A stretch of 64,000 nucleotides of DNA from CAXBCP01 sp047638395 (lineage in GTDB: Bacteria; Pseudomonadota; Alphaproteobacteria; MPNO01; UBA830). Below are positions 8,665 through 17,271 of this stretch, in pieces (position 1 is the first letter of the stretch; every line of letters begins with the position of its first letter). The notes under the pieces are model-generated. The model worked only from the letters and a program-made list of their open reading frames with translations, had not been told where the DNA came from and did not search any database. The stretch spans positions 62,001 through 126,000 of the forward strand of contig JBLIMV010000007.1 in NCBI GenBank assembly GCA_047638395.1, written 5' to 3'. The position numbers and the translations under genes are program-made.

Positions 8665-9633
8665 ATGCCCTCCGTGCCGGGCCCTGTCGCCGCTGCCTAT
8701 GCCGCCGTGCCGCCGCCCCTGCGGGGGGTGATGTTTATGATGATCTCGGCGCTTGGCGTGGTCGCCATGAACGTGTCGATCCGCCAGATCGCAGACGATA
8801 TCCATCCATTCGTGATCGCGTTTTTCCGCCATACGATCGGGGTCTGCCTGCTGGTGCCGATGTTTGTGCGCCCCGGCAGCAACCCGTTCCGGACAGCGAA
8901 CTTCCCGCTTCAGGGATTACGGGCGATCCTCAACGTGATTGCCATGCTGGCTTATTTCCTGGCGCTGACCATGGAGCCACTTGCCAAGGTGGTCGCACTC
9001 ACCTTTACGGCCCCGCTGATCGCGACAATCGGGGCTGTGTTGCTGCTGGGTGAGAAAGTCACCAAGGCGCGCTATCTGGCCCTAGCGATTGGATTGGGAG
9101 GGGCGCTGATGATCCTGCGCCCGTGGGCCGTGGAGGTCAGCACCGGCTCGATGCTGCTGGTCATGTCATCGGCGACCTGGGGCGCCGCTTTGGTCGTCAT
9201 CAAGGTGCTGTCGCGGACGGATTCGCCGGTGACGATTGCGCTATACGCGTCTGTGCTGCAAATGCCGGTCTGCCTGATTGCGGCGCTGTTTTACTGGCAA
9301 TGGCCGACGACGTACCAGCTGTTCATGATGGGGCTGATCGCGATATTCGGCAGCACCACCCAGCTCGCCCTTGCGCAGGCCTTCCGGGAGGCTGACGCGA
9401 CCGTCGTGCTGCCCGCTGATTTCAGCAAGCTGGTCTTTGCAGGGCTGGCCGGGTGGTTTTTCTTCGGCGAATTGCCGGCTATCTGGATATGGATCGGCGG
9501 CACGGTGGTATTTTCCGGCGTGTTTCTGAACGCGTGGTTCGAAAAACGTGCGCGGGCCGATCTCCGGCGACTTGCGCGGGCGGCGGAAGTTTCGCAAAGT
9601 CAGCGTGACGGCCGGGAAAACAGCGGAGACTGA
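8665..9633 (+). CDS. EamA/DMT family transporter
   Basis: A 322-residue protein with about ten hydrophobic helices in two EamA repeats, typical of the drug/metabolite transporter superfamily. The first repeat ends with ALGVVAMNVSIRQ-type helices and the second with the conserved LAQAFREADATVVLPADFSK and LVFAGLAGWFFFGE. A hydrophilic basic tail follows. AAGGA lies about 8 bases before the ATG. The stop is 4 bp before the start of the alpha/beta hydrolase, so the two are probably co-transcribed. The substrate is unknown; an exporter or importer of metabolites is expected. Confidence 0.88.
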   Translation: MPSVPGPVAAAYAAVPPPLRGVMFMMISALGVVAMNVSIRQIADDIHPFVIAFFRHTIGVCLLVPMFVRPGSNPFRTANFPLQGLRAILNVIAMLAYFLALTMEPLAKVVALTFTAPLIATIGAVLLLGEKVTKARYLALAIGLGGALMILRPWAVEVSTGSMLLVMSSATWGAALVVIKVLSRTDSPVTIALYASVLQMPVCLIAALFYWQWPTTYQLFMMGLIAIFGSTTQLALAQAFREADATVVLPADFSKLVFAGLAGWFFFGELPAIWIWIGGTVVFSGVFLNAWFEKRARADLRRLARAAEVSQSQRDGRENSGD

Positions 9634-9637
9634 AGTG

Positions 9638-10504
9638 ATGAACGACATCGTGTGGGGCAATTACACCAAGGATGAACTGGACCGGCAATACGACCAGTCC
9701 ACGCTGGTGCCGAACACGCCCGAATTAATGGAGAAAAACGCGCAGGACAGCGCGCGCATCCGGACCGAGATCGAGTGTATTCAGGGCATCTCCTATGGGC
9801 CGACGGTGCTCGAACGGCTCGACATCTTCCCCGTCGCCGAAAAAGGTGCGCCGGTCGTCATCTACCATCACGGCGGCGCCTGGAATCGCTCGGACAAGGA
9901 TCAGTGCTCCTATATCGCACCGTCTTTCGTGGCCGAGGGGATCAATGTGCTGGTCCTGGATTTTGCCCTTACACCGAAGGTGTCGCTGGACGAGATCGTC
10001 CGCCAGAACCGCGCGGCGATTGCCTGGGCCTGGCACAATGCTGATGAATACGGCTGGGACCGCAACCAGATCCATTGTCTGGGTCATTCATCCGGTGGCC
10101 ATATCTGCGGCATGATGCTGGTCACCGACTGGGAAGGCGATTACGGCCTGCCGTCAGACGTCATCAAAACGGCGGCTGCCTGCAGTGGCATGTACGAGCT
10201 CGAACCGGTTCGCCTGAGTCACCGTAATACCTATCTGGACCTGACGGAACAATCCGCCGGGCGCAACAGCTCTATCCGCCAGATCCCGGCCAATGACATT
10301 CCGCTGACGGTTGCCTGGGGCACCGGAGAGCTGGATGAATTCCAGCGCCAGAGCCGCGAGTTTGCCGAGGCATGGGCCGCCGCCGGCCATACGGTGGAAA
10401 GCTTTGTCCTCGATGGGATGCACCATTTCGAGGTCGGCCGCGAAATCGTCAATCCGGCCTACCCGGTGTTTCCGAATATCCTGAAAAACATCCGCGGCGG
10501 TTGA
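9638..10504 (+). CDS. Alpha/beta hydrolase, arylformamidase/esterase-like
   Basis: A 288-residue cytoplasmic alpha/beta hydrolase. An HHGGAW oxyanion-hole motif near residue 80 and the nucleophile elbow GHSSGGH near residue 148 are typical of kynurenine formamidase-like and carboxylesterase proteins; the candidate catalytic histidine is in DGMHHFEVG near the C-terminus. The ATG at 9638 has GGAG 9 bases upstream and lies 4 bp after the EamA stop; an upstream in-frame start overlaps the transporter and is less likely. The pairing with a metabolite carrier suggests hydrolysis of an imported ester or amide, but this is inference. Confidence 0.82.
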   Translation: MNDIVWGNYTKDELDRQYDQSTLVPNTPELMEKNAQDSARIRTEIECIQGISYGPTVLERLDIFPVAEKGAPVVIYHHGGAWNRSDKDQCSYIAPSFVAEGINVLVLDFALTPKVSLDEIVRQNRAAIAWAWHNADEYGWDRNQIHCLGHSSGGHICGMMLVTDWEGDYGLPSDVIKTAAACSGMYELEPVRLSHRNTYLDLTEQSAGRNSSIRQIPANDIPLTVAWGTGELDEFQRQSREFAEAWAAAGHTVESFVLDGMHHFEVGREIVNPAYPVFPNILKNIRGG

Positions 10505-10518
10505 CCCCCGGCGGCGCG

Positions 10519-11235
10519 CTAGACGTCGCGCCCATACCGGTGGAGTTCTGCGCCATGTTTGCGAAGCCACCCGCGCGCGTCCGTAACATCGGGACAAAGC
10601 GTATCGACAAGCGACCAGAAACGCGCGCTGTGGTTCAGTTCGCGGAGATGCGCAACCTCGTGTGCGACGACGTAGTTGAGGACGCTTTCCGGCGCCATCA
10701 CCAGCCGCCAGGAAAAGTTCAGATTGCCCGCGCGCGAACAACTGCCCCAGCGCGATCGTGTGTCGCGCATCGAGATGCGGGCAGGGCTTCGCCCGACATC
10801 CAGTCCCATCCGTTCGGCCCGCGGCTTGATCTCGTCCAGCGCCCGGCCACGTACCCAGCGGCGCACGCGGGACGGCACCGTGTCGTCCCGTCCACCGACA
10901 TATAAAACATCTTCCCGCAGCACCGGCAGGGCCGACCTGCTGTCGCTGCGCCGGATCGTGATCTGCTGGCCCAGAATTGGGAAGGCGGCACCATCTGCAA
11001 AAGGGACACCATTTCCGACGCGCGCGAGTTGTGCTGCGACCCAGCGGGTCTGGGTCCGCGCGAAGGAGAGACCTTCGCGGATCGATGCGCCGGGCGGCAG
11101 AACAAGTTCGACGGTGCCGTCATAGACACCGACATGCAGCAGGATACGCCGGGCCCGTGTACTGCGCCGGATACTGACCGGTACGTTCTGTCCGTCGGTA
11201 AGCGTGAGCGCCTGGTTTTCGAGCATTGCGCTCAT
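10519..11235 (-). CDS. M48-like / YgjP (DUF45) zinc metallopeptidase domain protein
   Basis: A 238-residue protein with the YgjP-type metal-dependent hydrolase domain. The zinc motif HEVAHLRELNH is in the C-terminal third (HExxH followed by a further histidine) and is preceded by the family-typical DTRSRWGSCSRAGNLNFSWR. No signal peptide is present, so it should act in the cytoplasm. Family members are uncharacterised or poorly characterised. It starts in an ATGA overlap with the stop of the MFS gene upstream on the same strand; the ATG three codons later is an alternative start. Confidence 0.85.
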   Translation of the reverse strand: MSAMLENQALTLTDGQNVPVSIRRSTRARRILLHVGVYDGTVELVLPPGASIREGLSFARTQTRWVAAQLARVGNGVPFADGAAFPILGQQITIRRSDSRSALPVLREDVLYVGGRDDTVPSRVRRWVRGRALDEIKPRAERMGLDVGRSPARISMRDTRSRWGSCSRAGNLNFSWRLVMAPESVLNYVVAHEVAHLRELNHSARFWSLVDTLCPDVTDARGWLRKHGAELHRYGRDV

Positions 11236-12644
11236 ATTTTAACGCCCGGTTTCAGCGCATACATCCGGATCACGCACAGGCTGCCGGCGAGCGGGACCAG
11301 CGCGCCGACCCCGAACACCCAGGGCAGTGCGGCACTGACGATCTCGGGGCTGGTTCCCTCTGACAGGCCGGCCGCATTGGCGATCAGCCCGGCCATTGCC
11401 GCCCCATAGGCGATTCCGATAGACCGCATGGCGGGCGCGGCGGACGCGGTGACCTGCGCCTGATCCGGCTCCGCGGCGGCCAGGGCCCAGGATATCGAAT
11501 GCACGTTGGTCATCCCGACACCGATTCCCGCAGCCGTGATATAGCCGGTCAGTTCCCATATCGTCGCTGTTCCGATGGTTGCGGCGATGGCTGCGATACC
11601 GGCAGCGGTGATCGCAAGGCCACTCGCGCAGGCGATGCGGGCGCCTTTCTCGCTCCAGCCGGCGGTGCCCAGTGTGCCCACGGTCCAGGCAATCGAAAAC
11701 ACGGTCAGCATGAAGCCGATCCAGAGCGGATCGAGGCCATATAGCGTGCTCAGTGCCAGCGGCATAAAGATCGTGAGCGGCGTATAGGCGGCTGAAAGCA
11801 GCAGGAACACCCAGTACGCCGTACCGATCGGTGCAAACAGCGACAGGACGCGTTTGGGGAAAATGCCGTTCTCGCCAACATCAAGCCGCAGCGTCATCCA
11901 CAGGCAGAACAGCCCCGCCAGAATAAAGCCGATCCGTGCGGCCATATCGTGAAACTGGCCAGACCCACCGACCAGCAGGACAGAAAAACCCAGCAATACC
12001 AGCCGCCGCCAGGGCAGGCGGTGGCGGTCCCCGCCGTCACCGTCGGGGATAACGCGCCAGGCCGCGATAATGAATATGATGGTGAGAATGCAGGTCGTCA
12101 TAAAGGCGCCGCGCCACCAGCCGATACTGCCCCATATCCCGCCGATCAGCGGACCGATGACGGCGGCGATGCTCCAGGTCGTGGTGATCGTGGCCAGCAC
12201 GCGGGTGCGAAGCTGGCCTTTGTACAGATCGTTCACCAGGGTCATCGACTGCGACATCAGCAGCCCGCCGCCAAACCCTTCGACGGCACGGAAGATCAGG
12301 AGGATCGCCATATTCGGTGCCGCCGCACAGCCCGCCGCTCCGATCAGGAAGATCAGGCCCCCCGCGACATACCCTTTTCGCCGGCCCAGGACCGAGCGCA
12401 CATAGCGGCCACTGGCGGCACCGACGATGGTGCCGACCATGTAGAGCATCGTCGTCCAGGTATAGAATTCAACGCCGCCGATATCTGCAACGACGGTCGG
12501 CATGACGGTGGTAATGACGAAGATATCGATGGCATGGACGCCGATGCCGACATTCAGCAGAATCGTATAGATTCCGCGAACGCCCCGAAACATATCGGCC
12601 CAGCCGGTGCCGGTACCCGGCTGTGTTTCGCTGCCATTGTTCAT
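11232..12644 (-). CDS. MFS family transporter
   Basis: A 470-residue protein with 12-14 predicted membrane helices of the major facilitator superfamily. Visible signs are the RYVRSVLGRRKGYVAGG loop between helices 2 and 3 (the MFS loop motif), FGGGLLMSQSMTLVNDLYKG, and WSIAAVIGPLIGG resembling motif C of proton-driven exporters. This suggests a drug or metabolite exporter. It overlaps the downstream metallopeptidase by 4 bp. The start ATG at 12644 follows no strong ribosome binding site. Confidence 0.87.
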   Translation of the reverse strand: MNNGSETQPGTGTGWADMFRGVRGIYTILLNVGIGVHAIDIFVITTVMPTVVADIGGVEFYTWTTMLYMVGTIVGAASGRYVRSVLGRRKGYVAGGLIFLIGAAGCAAAPNMAILLIFRAVEGFGGGLLMSQSMTLVNDLYKGQLRTRVLATITTTWSIAAVIGPLIGGIWGSIGWWRGAFMTTCILTIIFIIAAWRVIPDGDGGDRHRLPWRRLVLLGFSVLLVGGSGQFHDMAARIGFILAGLFCLWMTLRLDVGENGIFPKRVLSLFAPIGTAYWVFLLLSAAYTPLTIFMPLALSTLYGLDPLWIGFMLTVFSIAWTVGTLGTAGWSEKGARIACASGLAITAAGIAAIAATIGTATIWELTGYITAAGIGVGMTNVHSISWALAAAEPDQAQVTASAAPAMRSIGIAYGAAMAGLIANAAGLSEGTSPEIVSAALPWVFGVGALVPLAGSLCVIRMYALKPGVKI

Positions 12645-12780
12645 GGCGGCATTTTAGGCGCGATCAAACAGAATCCCTAGGACTCCCGTATTGCGTTCGT
12701 TGGGCACCCTCCGGGTCCAATTCGGGGAATTAAGTGCAATCCCCTAGCACCTGTCCCCCGGAATTTGCTAGGTCTGCGGC

Positions 12781-13800
12781 ATGACAATTCTCAGTGTTCT
12801 TGACCAATCCCCTATCCGCGTCGGCTGCACCCCGGGCGATGCCCTGCGTGAGACGCTGGCCCTTGCCGAGTTCTGCGATGCCAGGGGGTATCACCGCTAC
12901 TGGCTTGCCGAACATCATTCGACCGGCGGCCTCGCGGGGTCTGCGCCGGAGATTTTGATCGGCCAGGTCGCGGCCCGCACAAAAAACCTGCGCGTCGGAT
13001 CGGGCGGGGTAATGCTCAGTCATTACTCCTCGCTCAAGGTCGCGGAAAGCTTTCGGATGCTCGAGGCGCTTTACCCCGGGCGAATCGACCTCGGTATCGG
13101 GCGCGCGCCGGGCTCGGATGGGCTGACGGCGAATGCGCTGGCGCATGGGCCGGGCGCGCTCGGGATCGAGCATTTTCCGGCGCAAATCCGAGATGTTCAG
13201 GCCTGGATCAGCAGCGAGATGCCCGACGGCCACCCGTTCCAGCAGGTAACGGCAATGCCTGCAGGTGAGAGTGACCCCGAGATGTGGCTGCTCGGCTCAA
13301 GCGATCAGTCGGCGGCGTATGCGGCTTATTTCGGCATGGCATTTTCGTTTGCCCATTTCATTAATCCGCAGGGCGGTCCGCTGGTGATGGAAGCCTATCG
13401 CCAGAATTTCGAACCGTCGGCAAAGTTGACAGCGCCACAGGGGGCAATCGGCATTTTTGTGATTTGCGCGGATACCGAGGAAGAGGCCCTCGAACTGCGG
13501 TGGAGCCGCGATCTGTGGATGCTGCGTCTTCATACCGGGCAAACCGGCCCGGTCCCGACGGTCGAGGAAGCCAAGAACTACCCGTATACCGACCAGGAGC
13601 GGATGATTGTCGAACATAACCGCCCCCGAACAATCGTCGGGGATCCCGATCAGGGGCGCGCTCAGATACTGGTGCTCGGCGATACCTACAAGGTCGACGA
13701 ATTTGTGGTGATCACGATTTCAGACAGTTTCGATGCGCGATTGCGCTCCTACGAGCTTCTTGCCGAGGCATTTTCTCTTGCACCGGCCGCCGCCGCCTGA
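12781..13800 (+). CDS. LLM class flavin-dependent oxidoreductase, MsnO8-like
   Basis: A 339-residue TIM-barrel enzyme of the bacterial luciferase-like monooxygenase class. Supporting segments are YHRYWLAEHHST near residue 40, LRVGSGGVMLSHYSSLKVAE, and GRIDLGIGRAPGSD, which together define the single-component MsnO8-type subgroup. Such enzymes use reduced flavin to oxidise organic substrates or carry cofactor F420-like chemistry; the substrate cannot be assigned. It is transcribed alone and convergent with a secreted protein gene. The start at 12781 lies 136 bp after the divergent MFS gene start. Confidence 0.88.
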   Translation: MTILSVLDQSPIRVGCTPGDALRETLALAEFCDARGYHRYWLAEHHSTGGLAGSAPEILIGQVAARTKNLRVGSGGVMLSHYSSLKVAESFRMLEALYPGRIDLGIGRAPGSDGLTANALAHGPGALGIEHFPAQIRDVQAWISSEMPDGHPFQQVTAMPAGESDPEMWLLGSSDQSAAYAAYFGMAFSFAHFINPQGGPLVMEAYRQNFEPSAKLTAPQGAIGIFVICADTEEEALELRWSRDLWMLRLHTGQTGPVPTVEEAKNYPYTDQERMIVEHNRPRTIVGDPDQGRAQILVLGDTYKVDEFVVITISDSFDARLRSYELLAEAFSLAPAAAA

Positions 13801-13837
13801 GCGTCTGGCCCGGATCGTCTGTTTCCGGAATACAGGC

Positions 13838-14416
13838 CTATTCCGCCGCAAATTCCTGATCACGGATGTCTCTGCCGATCAGACCGATCAGGCGGAGCAC
13901 GACCTTCTCGGCGATCCTCCATTGGTCGTCGCCGGTTGTTTCGTGAACGGCCTCACCGCGCCAGACACATTTGCCGTTGGATTTGTCGTTAAGGGCGATG
14001 TCGATGCGAACCTCATCGACCGGCCCGGCGATAATGCGGTCTTTACGCCCGCTGACAATGCTGTCGCGCTTGTTAGACCAAAGGTTCATCCGCGCCTTTA
14101 TGCGCTCGCTGGACCCGTCGGTGACCGATCCGAGGTCGCGTTTTTTGCGCCGGGTTCCCTGGCGGATTGCGTGCATATCAATCGCCAGAACGAGTTCCGG
14201 GGAATCTGGGGGGGCTGACGTTTCCGTCTGCTTTTTGGCGAGAGCGCTGATTGCAGCATCCCGTATCCGGAGCATTTGCGTAGAATCGTCTGAAATTTCC
14301 ACATCCAGCTTATAGGATGGGGGCAGCGGGCCGCAGGCATAGCCGGAAAGCAGGCCGTCAGCGGCAGCGGGCGCTGCCAAAGCGGTAAGAATAAGGATAG
14401 TCAGAAATCGTTTCAT
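13838..14416 (-). CDS. Secreted hypothetical protein, 192 aa
   Basis: The protein starts with a clear signal peptide (MKRFLTILILTALAAPAAAD) and has no lipobox cysteine, so a soluble periplasmic location is likely. The mature part has a YACGPLPP segment, a basic KKRDL patch and a later CVWRGEAVHETTGDDQWR segment that could give one disulfide with the early cysteine. I do not recognise a family. It resembles the broad group of small alphaproteobacterial periplasmic proteins with a mixed alpha/beta core. Confidence 0.65.
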   Translation of the reverse strand: MKRFLTILILTALAAPAAADGLLSGYACGPLPPSYKLDVEISDDSTQMLRIRDAAISALAKKQTETSAPPDSPELVLAIDMHAIRQGTRRKKRDLGSVTDGSSERIKARMNLWSNKRDSIVSGRKDRIIAGPVDEVRIDIALNDKSNGKCVWRGEAVHETTGDDQWRIAEKVVLRLIGLIGRDIRDQEFAAE

Positions 14417-14575
14417 TGCGTGGCCGATGTTTCCAGAAGCGAATATGCAGTACCCGGCTAGTCTAACGCCATCTTATTCCTTATTTCCATATCGACAGAG
14501 GGGTTTCGTCTCACGCGTTCAACGCGTATCAAGAAACAACGGAACGTCTGAAACTCAGGGACACGTGCTGCCGCC

Positions 14576-15070
14576 ATGGAAAATCTGATATTCGCCGCCG
14601 TTATCGGTTTAACGGTCTATCTCTTTATGCGCCGGATGAAGATCATGAAGGCCAAGAAACGCCTTCAGGCGGAACAGGCCGCGAGCGGTGAGTCGCCCGA
14701 AGAACCCGGCAGCATGCCGCGCCTCGGCTCGCCGGGCACGATTACGCGCGAACAGATCAAGCTGCTTAAAGAGAACGATTTTGAGCCGTCCCGGCTGTGG
14801 AGTGCTGAAGAGGCAAAACTCATTCTCGATGCCGTTACCTATCAGCGCGCTGTGATCTACATGACGACGAGCGAGGCAGATCCGCCGATAGATGTTCAGA
14901 ACCAGTTGATAAAGATCATCCTCGGCACGGACGGGCTCCGCGAATACGTTTACGAATGGGGGCTGAACCGGACCCGGGACGAGGATTCAACACCGCAGCC
15001 CGTGCTCGAGAAAAACGACTATTTCGCCCAGATCGAGACCGCGGTTCTCGAGTTGTGGGAGAAATCTTGA
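14576..15070 (+). CDS. Hypothetical protein with N-terminal membrane anchor, upstream of queA
   Basis: A 164-residue protein. Residues 3-18 (NLIFAAVIGLTVYLFM) form one membrane helix followed by a strongly basic stretch (RRMKIMKAKKR), so the bulk should face the cytoplasm. The remainder is soluble, acidic and helical, with a conserved-looking PSRLWSAEEAKLILDAVTYQ segment. I do not recognise a family. Its stop codon overlaps the TTG start of queA by 4 bases, so it is probably the first gene of the queA-tgt-queG transcript; a link to tRNA modification is only positional. Confidence 0.65.
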   Translation: MENLIFAAVIGLTVYLFMRRMKIMKAKKRLQAEQAASGESPEEPGSMPRLGSPGTITREQIKLLKENDFEPSRLWSAEEAKLILDAVTYQRAVIYMTTSEADPPIDVQNQLIKIILGTDGLREYVYEWGLNRTRDEDSTPQPVLEKNDYFAQIETAVLELWEKS

Positions 15071-16146
15071 ACGTCACCCTGGATCCCGCTGGCACACTCG
15101 CCCGAACTGAGCTTCAGACCGAAGATTTCGACTTCGACCTGCCGCCGGAGAATATCGCGACCGAGCCGGCCAGGCCGCGCGAAACTGCCAAACTGCTCGA
15201 GGTCGGCGAGACCCTTGTGGATCGCACCGTTGCGGACCTGCCGTCGCTGCTCACGCCCGGCGATATCGTCGTCATAAACGACACACGGGTCATTCCGGCC
15301 CGGCTGCGCGGCACCCGACGGGGCGCCAAGGTGCAGGTTACCCTGCACAAGGCGGAACCTGACGGTACGTGGAAGGTATTCGCGCGCCCCGCCCGTAAAT
15401 TGTCGACAGGCGATGTCATCGACTTTGCCGACGGGTTCACCGCCCGTGTCGAGGCAAAGGGCGAGGCGGGCGAGGTGACGCTGTCCTTCCCCGATACGAA
15501 CGATCTGTTCAGGGCCCTTGAACGCCACGGCGAGATGCCGTTGCCGCCCTATATTGCCCGGCCCGGCGGTGCGACCGCCGCCGATGAAAGCGACTATCAG
15601 ACGGTTTATGCCGCGCGCCAGGGCGCCGTGGCGGCCCCCACGGCGGGGCTGCATTTTACAGATGGCCTGATGGATGCCGTCCGGGCTGCCGGTGCTCGTT
15701 TTGCCACGGTTACGCTGCATGTCGGTGCCGGCACGTTCCTGCCGGTCAAGGTCGATCGGATTGCGGATCACCGGATGCACAGCGAATGGGGCGAAATCGA
15801 TGCGGCGACGGCCGCCGTGATTAACGATGCCCGGGCCGCGGGCGGACGTGTTGTCTCGGTCGGTACAACGCCTCTGCGATTGCTCGAATCCGCTGTGACG
15901 GCGGACGGGAAAATCCAGCCATTCAGCGGCGATACCGATATTTTCATTACACCGGGATACCGGTTCAAGGCGGTGGATGCATTGATGACGAATTTCCATC
16001 TGCCCCGATCGACGCTGTTCATGCTGGTCTCCGCCTTTGCCGGACTGGATCGCATGCGGGCCGCGTACGCGCATGCGATTCAATCCGGCTACCGGTTTTA
16101 TTCCTATGGGGATTCAAGCTTTCTACACCGGGTGGATCCGTCATGA
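15067..16146 (+). CDS. queA: S-adenosylmethionine:tRNA ribosyltransferase-isomerase (QueA)
   Basis: The enzyme transfers and isomerises the ribosyl part of S-adenosylmethionine onto preQ1 in tRNA, giving epoxyqueuosine at position 34. The 359-residue product shows DFDFDLPPENIATEPA at the N-terminus, the VVINDTRVIPARLRG motif, GAVAAPTAGLHFT and FMLVSAFAG near the C-terminus, all hallmarks of QueA. I place the start at TTG 15067: it overlaps the previous stop as TTGA, GGAG lies 5 bases upstream, and the resulting length fits the family. A longer upstream frame would only read through the other gene. It overlaps tgt by 4 bp. Confidence 0.95.
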   Translation: MNVTLDPAGTLARTELQTEDFDFDLPPENIATEPARPRETAKLLEVGETLVDRTVADLPSLLTPGDIVVINDTRVIPARLRGTRRGAKVQVTLHKAEPDGTWKVFARPARKLSTGDVIDFADGFTARVEAKGEAGEVTLSFPDTNDLFRALERHGEMPLPPYIARPGGATAADESDYQTVYAARQGAVAAPTAGLHFTDGLMDAVRAAGARFATVTLHVGAGTFLPVKVDRIADHRMHSEWGEIDAATAAVINDARAAGGRVVSVGTTPLRLLESAVTADGKIQPFSGDTDIFITPGYRFKAVDALMTNFHLPRSTLFMLVSAFAGLDRMRAAYAHAIQSGYRFYSYGDSSFLHRVDPS

Positions 16147-17270
16147 CGGCGTTTGGATTCAAGGCTCTGGGAGAAGACGGCCGGGCGCGCCGAGGCCGGC
16201 TGACGACGGCGCATGGCACGATCGAGACACCGGTCTTCATGCCGGTGGGCACGGCCGCGACGGTCAAGGGCATGACATCGGAGAGTGTGGCGCGTACCGG
16301 GGCGGAGATCGTTCTCGCCAACACCTATCATCTGATGCTGCGGCCTGGCGCTGAGACTGTCGACAAGCTGGGCGGGCTTCATACGTTCATGGATTGGGAG
16401 AAACCTATCCTCACCGATTCCGGCGGCTTCCAGGTGATGTCGCTGACCAACCTGCGCAAGCTGGACGATACGGGCGTTGAATTCCGCTCACATATCGATG
16501 GCACCAAGTTCCTGTTGACGCCGGAACGTTCGATAGAAATTCAGAACCTGCTGGATTCGACCATCACCATGGTGCTGGATGAATGTACCGCCAATGGCGT
16601 CGACCAGGCGGCGGCGGCGGACTCCATGAGATTGTCGATGCGCTGGGCGGCGCGCTCCCGCGATGCATTTGAGCAACGCGACGGGTACGGCCTGTTCGGT
16701 ATCGTTCAGGGCAGCGTCTATCCCGACCAGCGCCTTGAATCTGCGGCCGCACTGGTCGATATCGGGTTCGACGGGTATGCCGTGGGCGGGCTCGCTGTCG
16801 GCGAGGGCCAGGAAGCGATGTTCTCGGTCCTCGATGTGACGACGCCTGCTTTGCCACCAAGCCATCCGCGCTACTTGATGGGGGTCGGCATGCCCGACGA
16901 CATCGTCGGCGCGGTTCAGCGTGGCATCGATATGTTTGACTGCGTCTTGCCGACGCGTTCCGGCCGTACCGGCCAGGCATTCACCCGGCGTGGCACGCTC
17001 AATATCCGCAATGCCCGCCACGCGGAGGACCCGCGCCCGCTCGACCCGGACAGCAACTATCCGTCGGTCGGCAGTGTCAGCCGTGGCTATCTGCACCATC
17101 TTTTCAAGGCGAAGGAGATGCTGGGGCCCATGCTGCTGACAACCCATAACCTGCACTACTATCAGGAACTGATGCGCGATATCCGCGGTGCTATCGAACA
17201 GGGCAGGCTTGACGATTTTGCCGCTGAATTCCGGGCCGAACAGGCGCAGGGCGACATCGAGCCTCTTTGA
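16143..17270 (+). CDS. tgt: tRNA-guanine transglycosylase (Tgt) lacking the zinc-binding cysteines
   Basis: A 375-residue Tgt, the usual bacterial length, which exchanges guanine 34 of GUN-anticodon tRNAs for preQ1. Active-site segments are intact: DSGGFQVMSL, MVLDECTANG, GIVQGSVYPDQR, GYAVGGLAVGE, and the nucleophile aspartate in FDCVLPTRSGR. The structural zinc site is not. Bacterial Tgt has CxCxxC before SRAYLHHL; here the three positions are S304, Y306 and V309 (sequence SNYPSVGSVSRGYLHHL), while the fourth ligand H335 in TTHNLHYY remains. No other reading frame restores the cysteines. It overlaps queA by 4 bp and is 1 bp from queG. The fold may be stabilised without zinc, or activity may be altered. 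Confidence 0.93.
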   Translation: MTAFGFKALGEDGRARRGRLTTAHGTIETPVFMPVGTAATVKGMTSESVARTGAEIVLANTYHLMLRPGAETVDKLGGLHTFMDWEKPILTDSGGFQVMSLTNLRKLDDTGVEFRSHIDGTKFLLTPERSIEIQNLLDSTITMVLDECTANGVDQAAAADSMRLSMRWAARSRDAFEQRDGYGLFGIVQGSVYPDQRLESAAALVDIGFDGYAVGGLAVGEGQEAMFSVLDVTTPALPPSHPRYLMGVGMPDDIVGAVQRGIDMFDCVLPTRSGRTGQAFTRRGTLNIRNARHAEDPRPLDPDSNYPSVGSVSRGYLHHLFKAKEMLGPMLLTTHNLHYYQELMRDIRGAIEQGRLDDFAAEFRAEQAQGDIEPL

Positions 17271-17271
17271 G

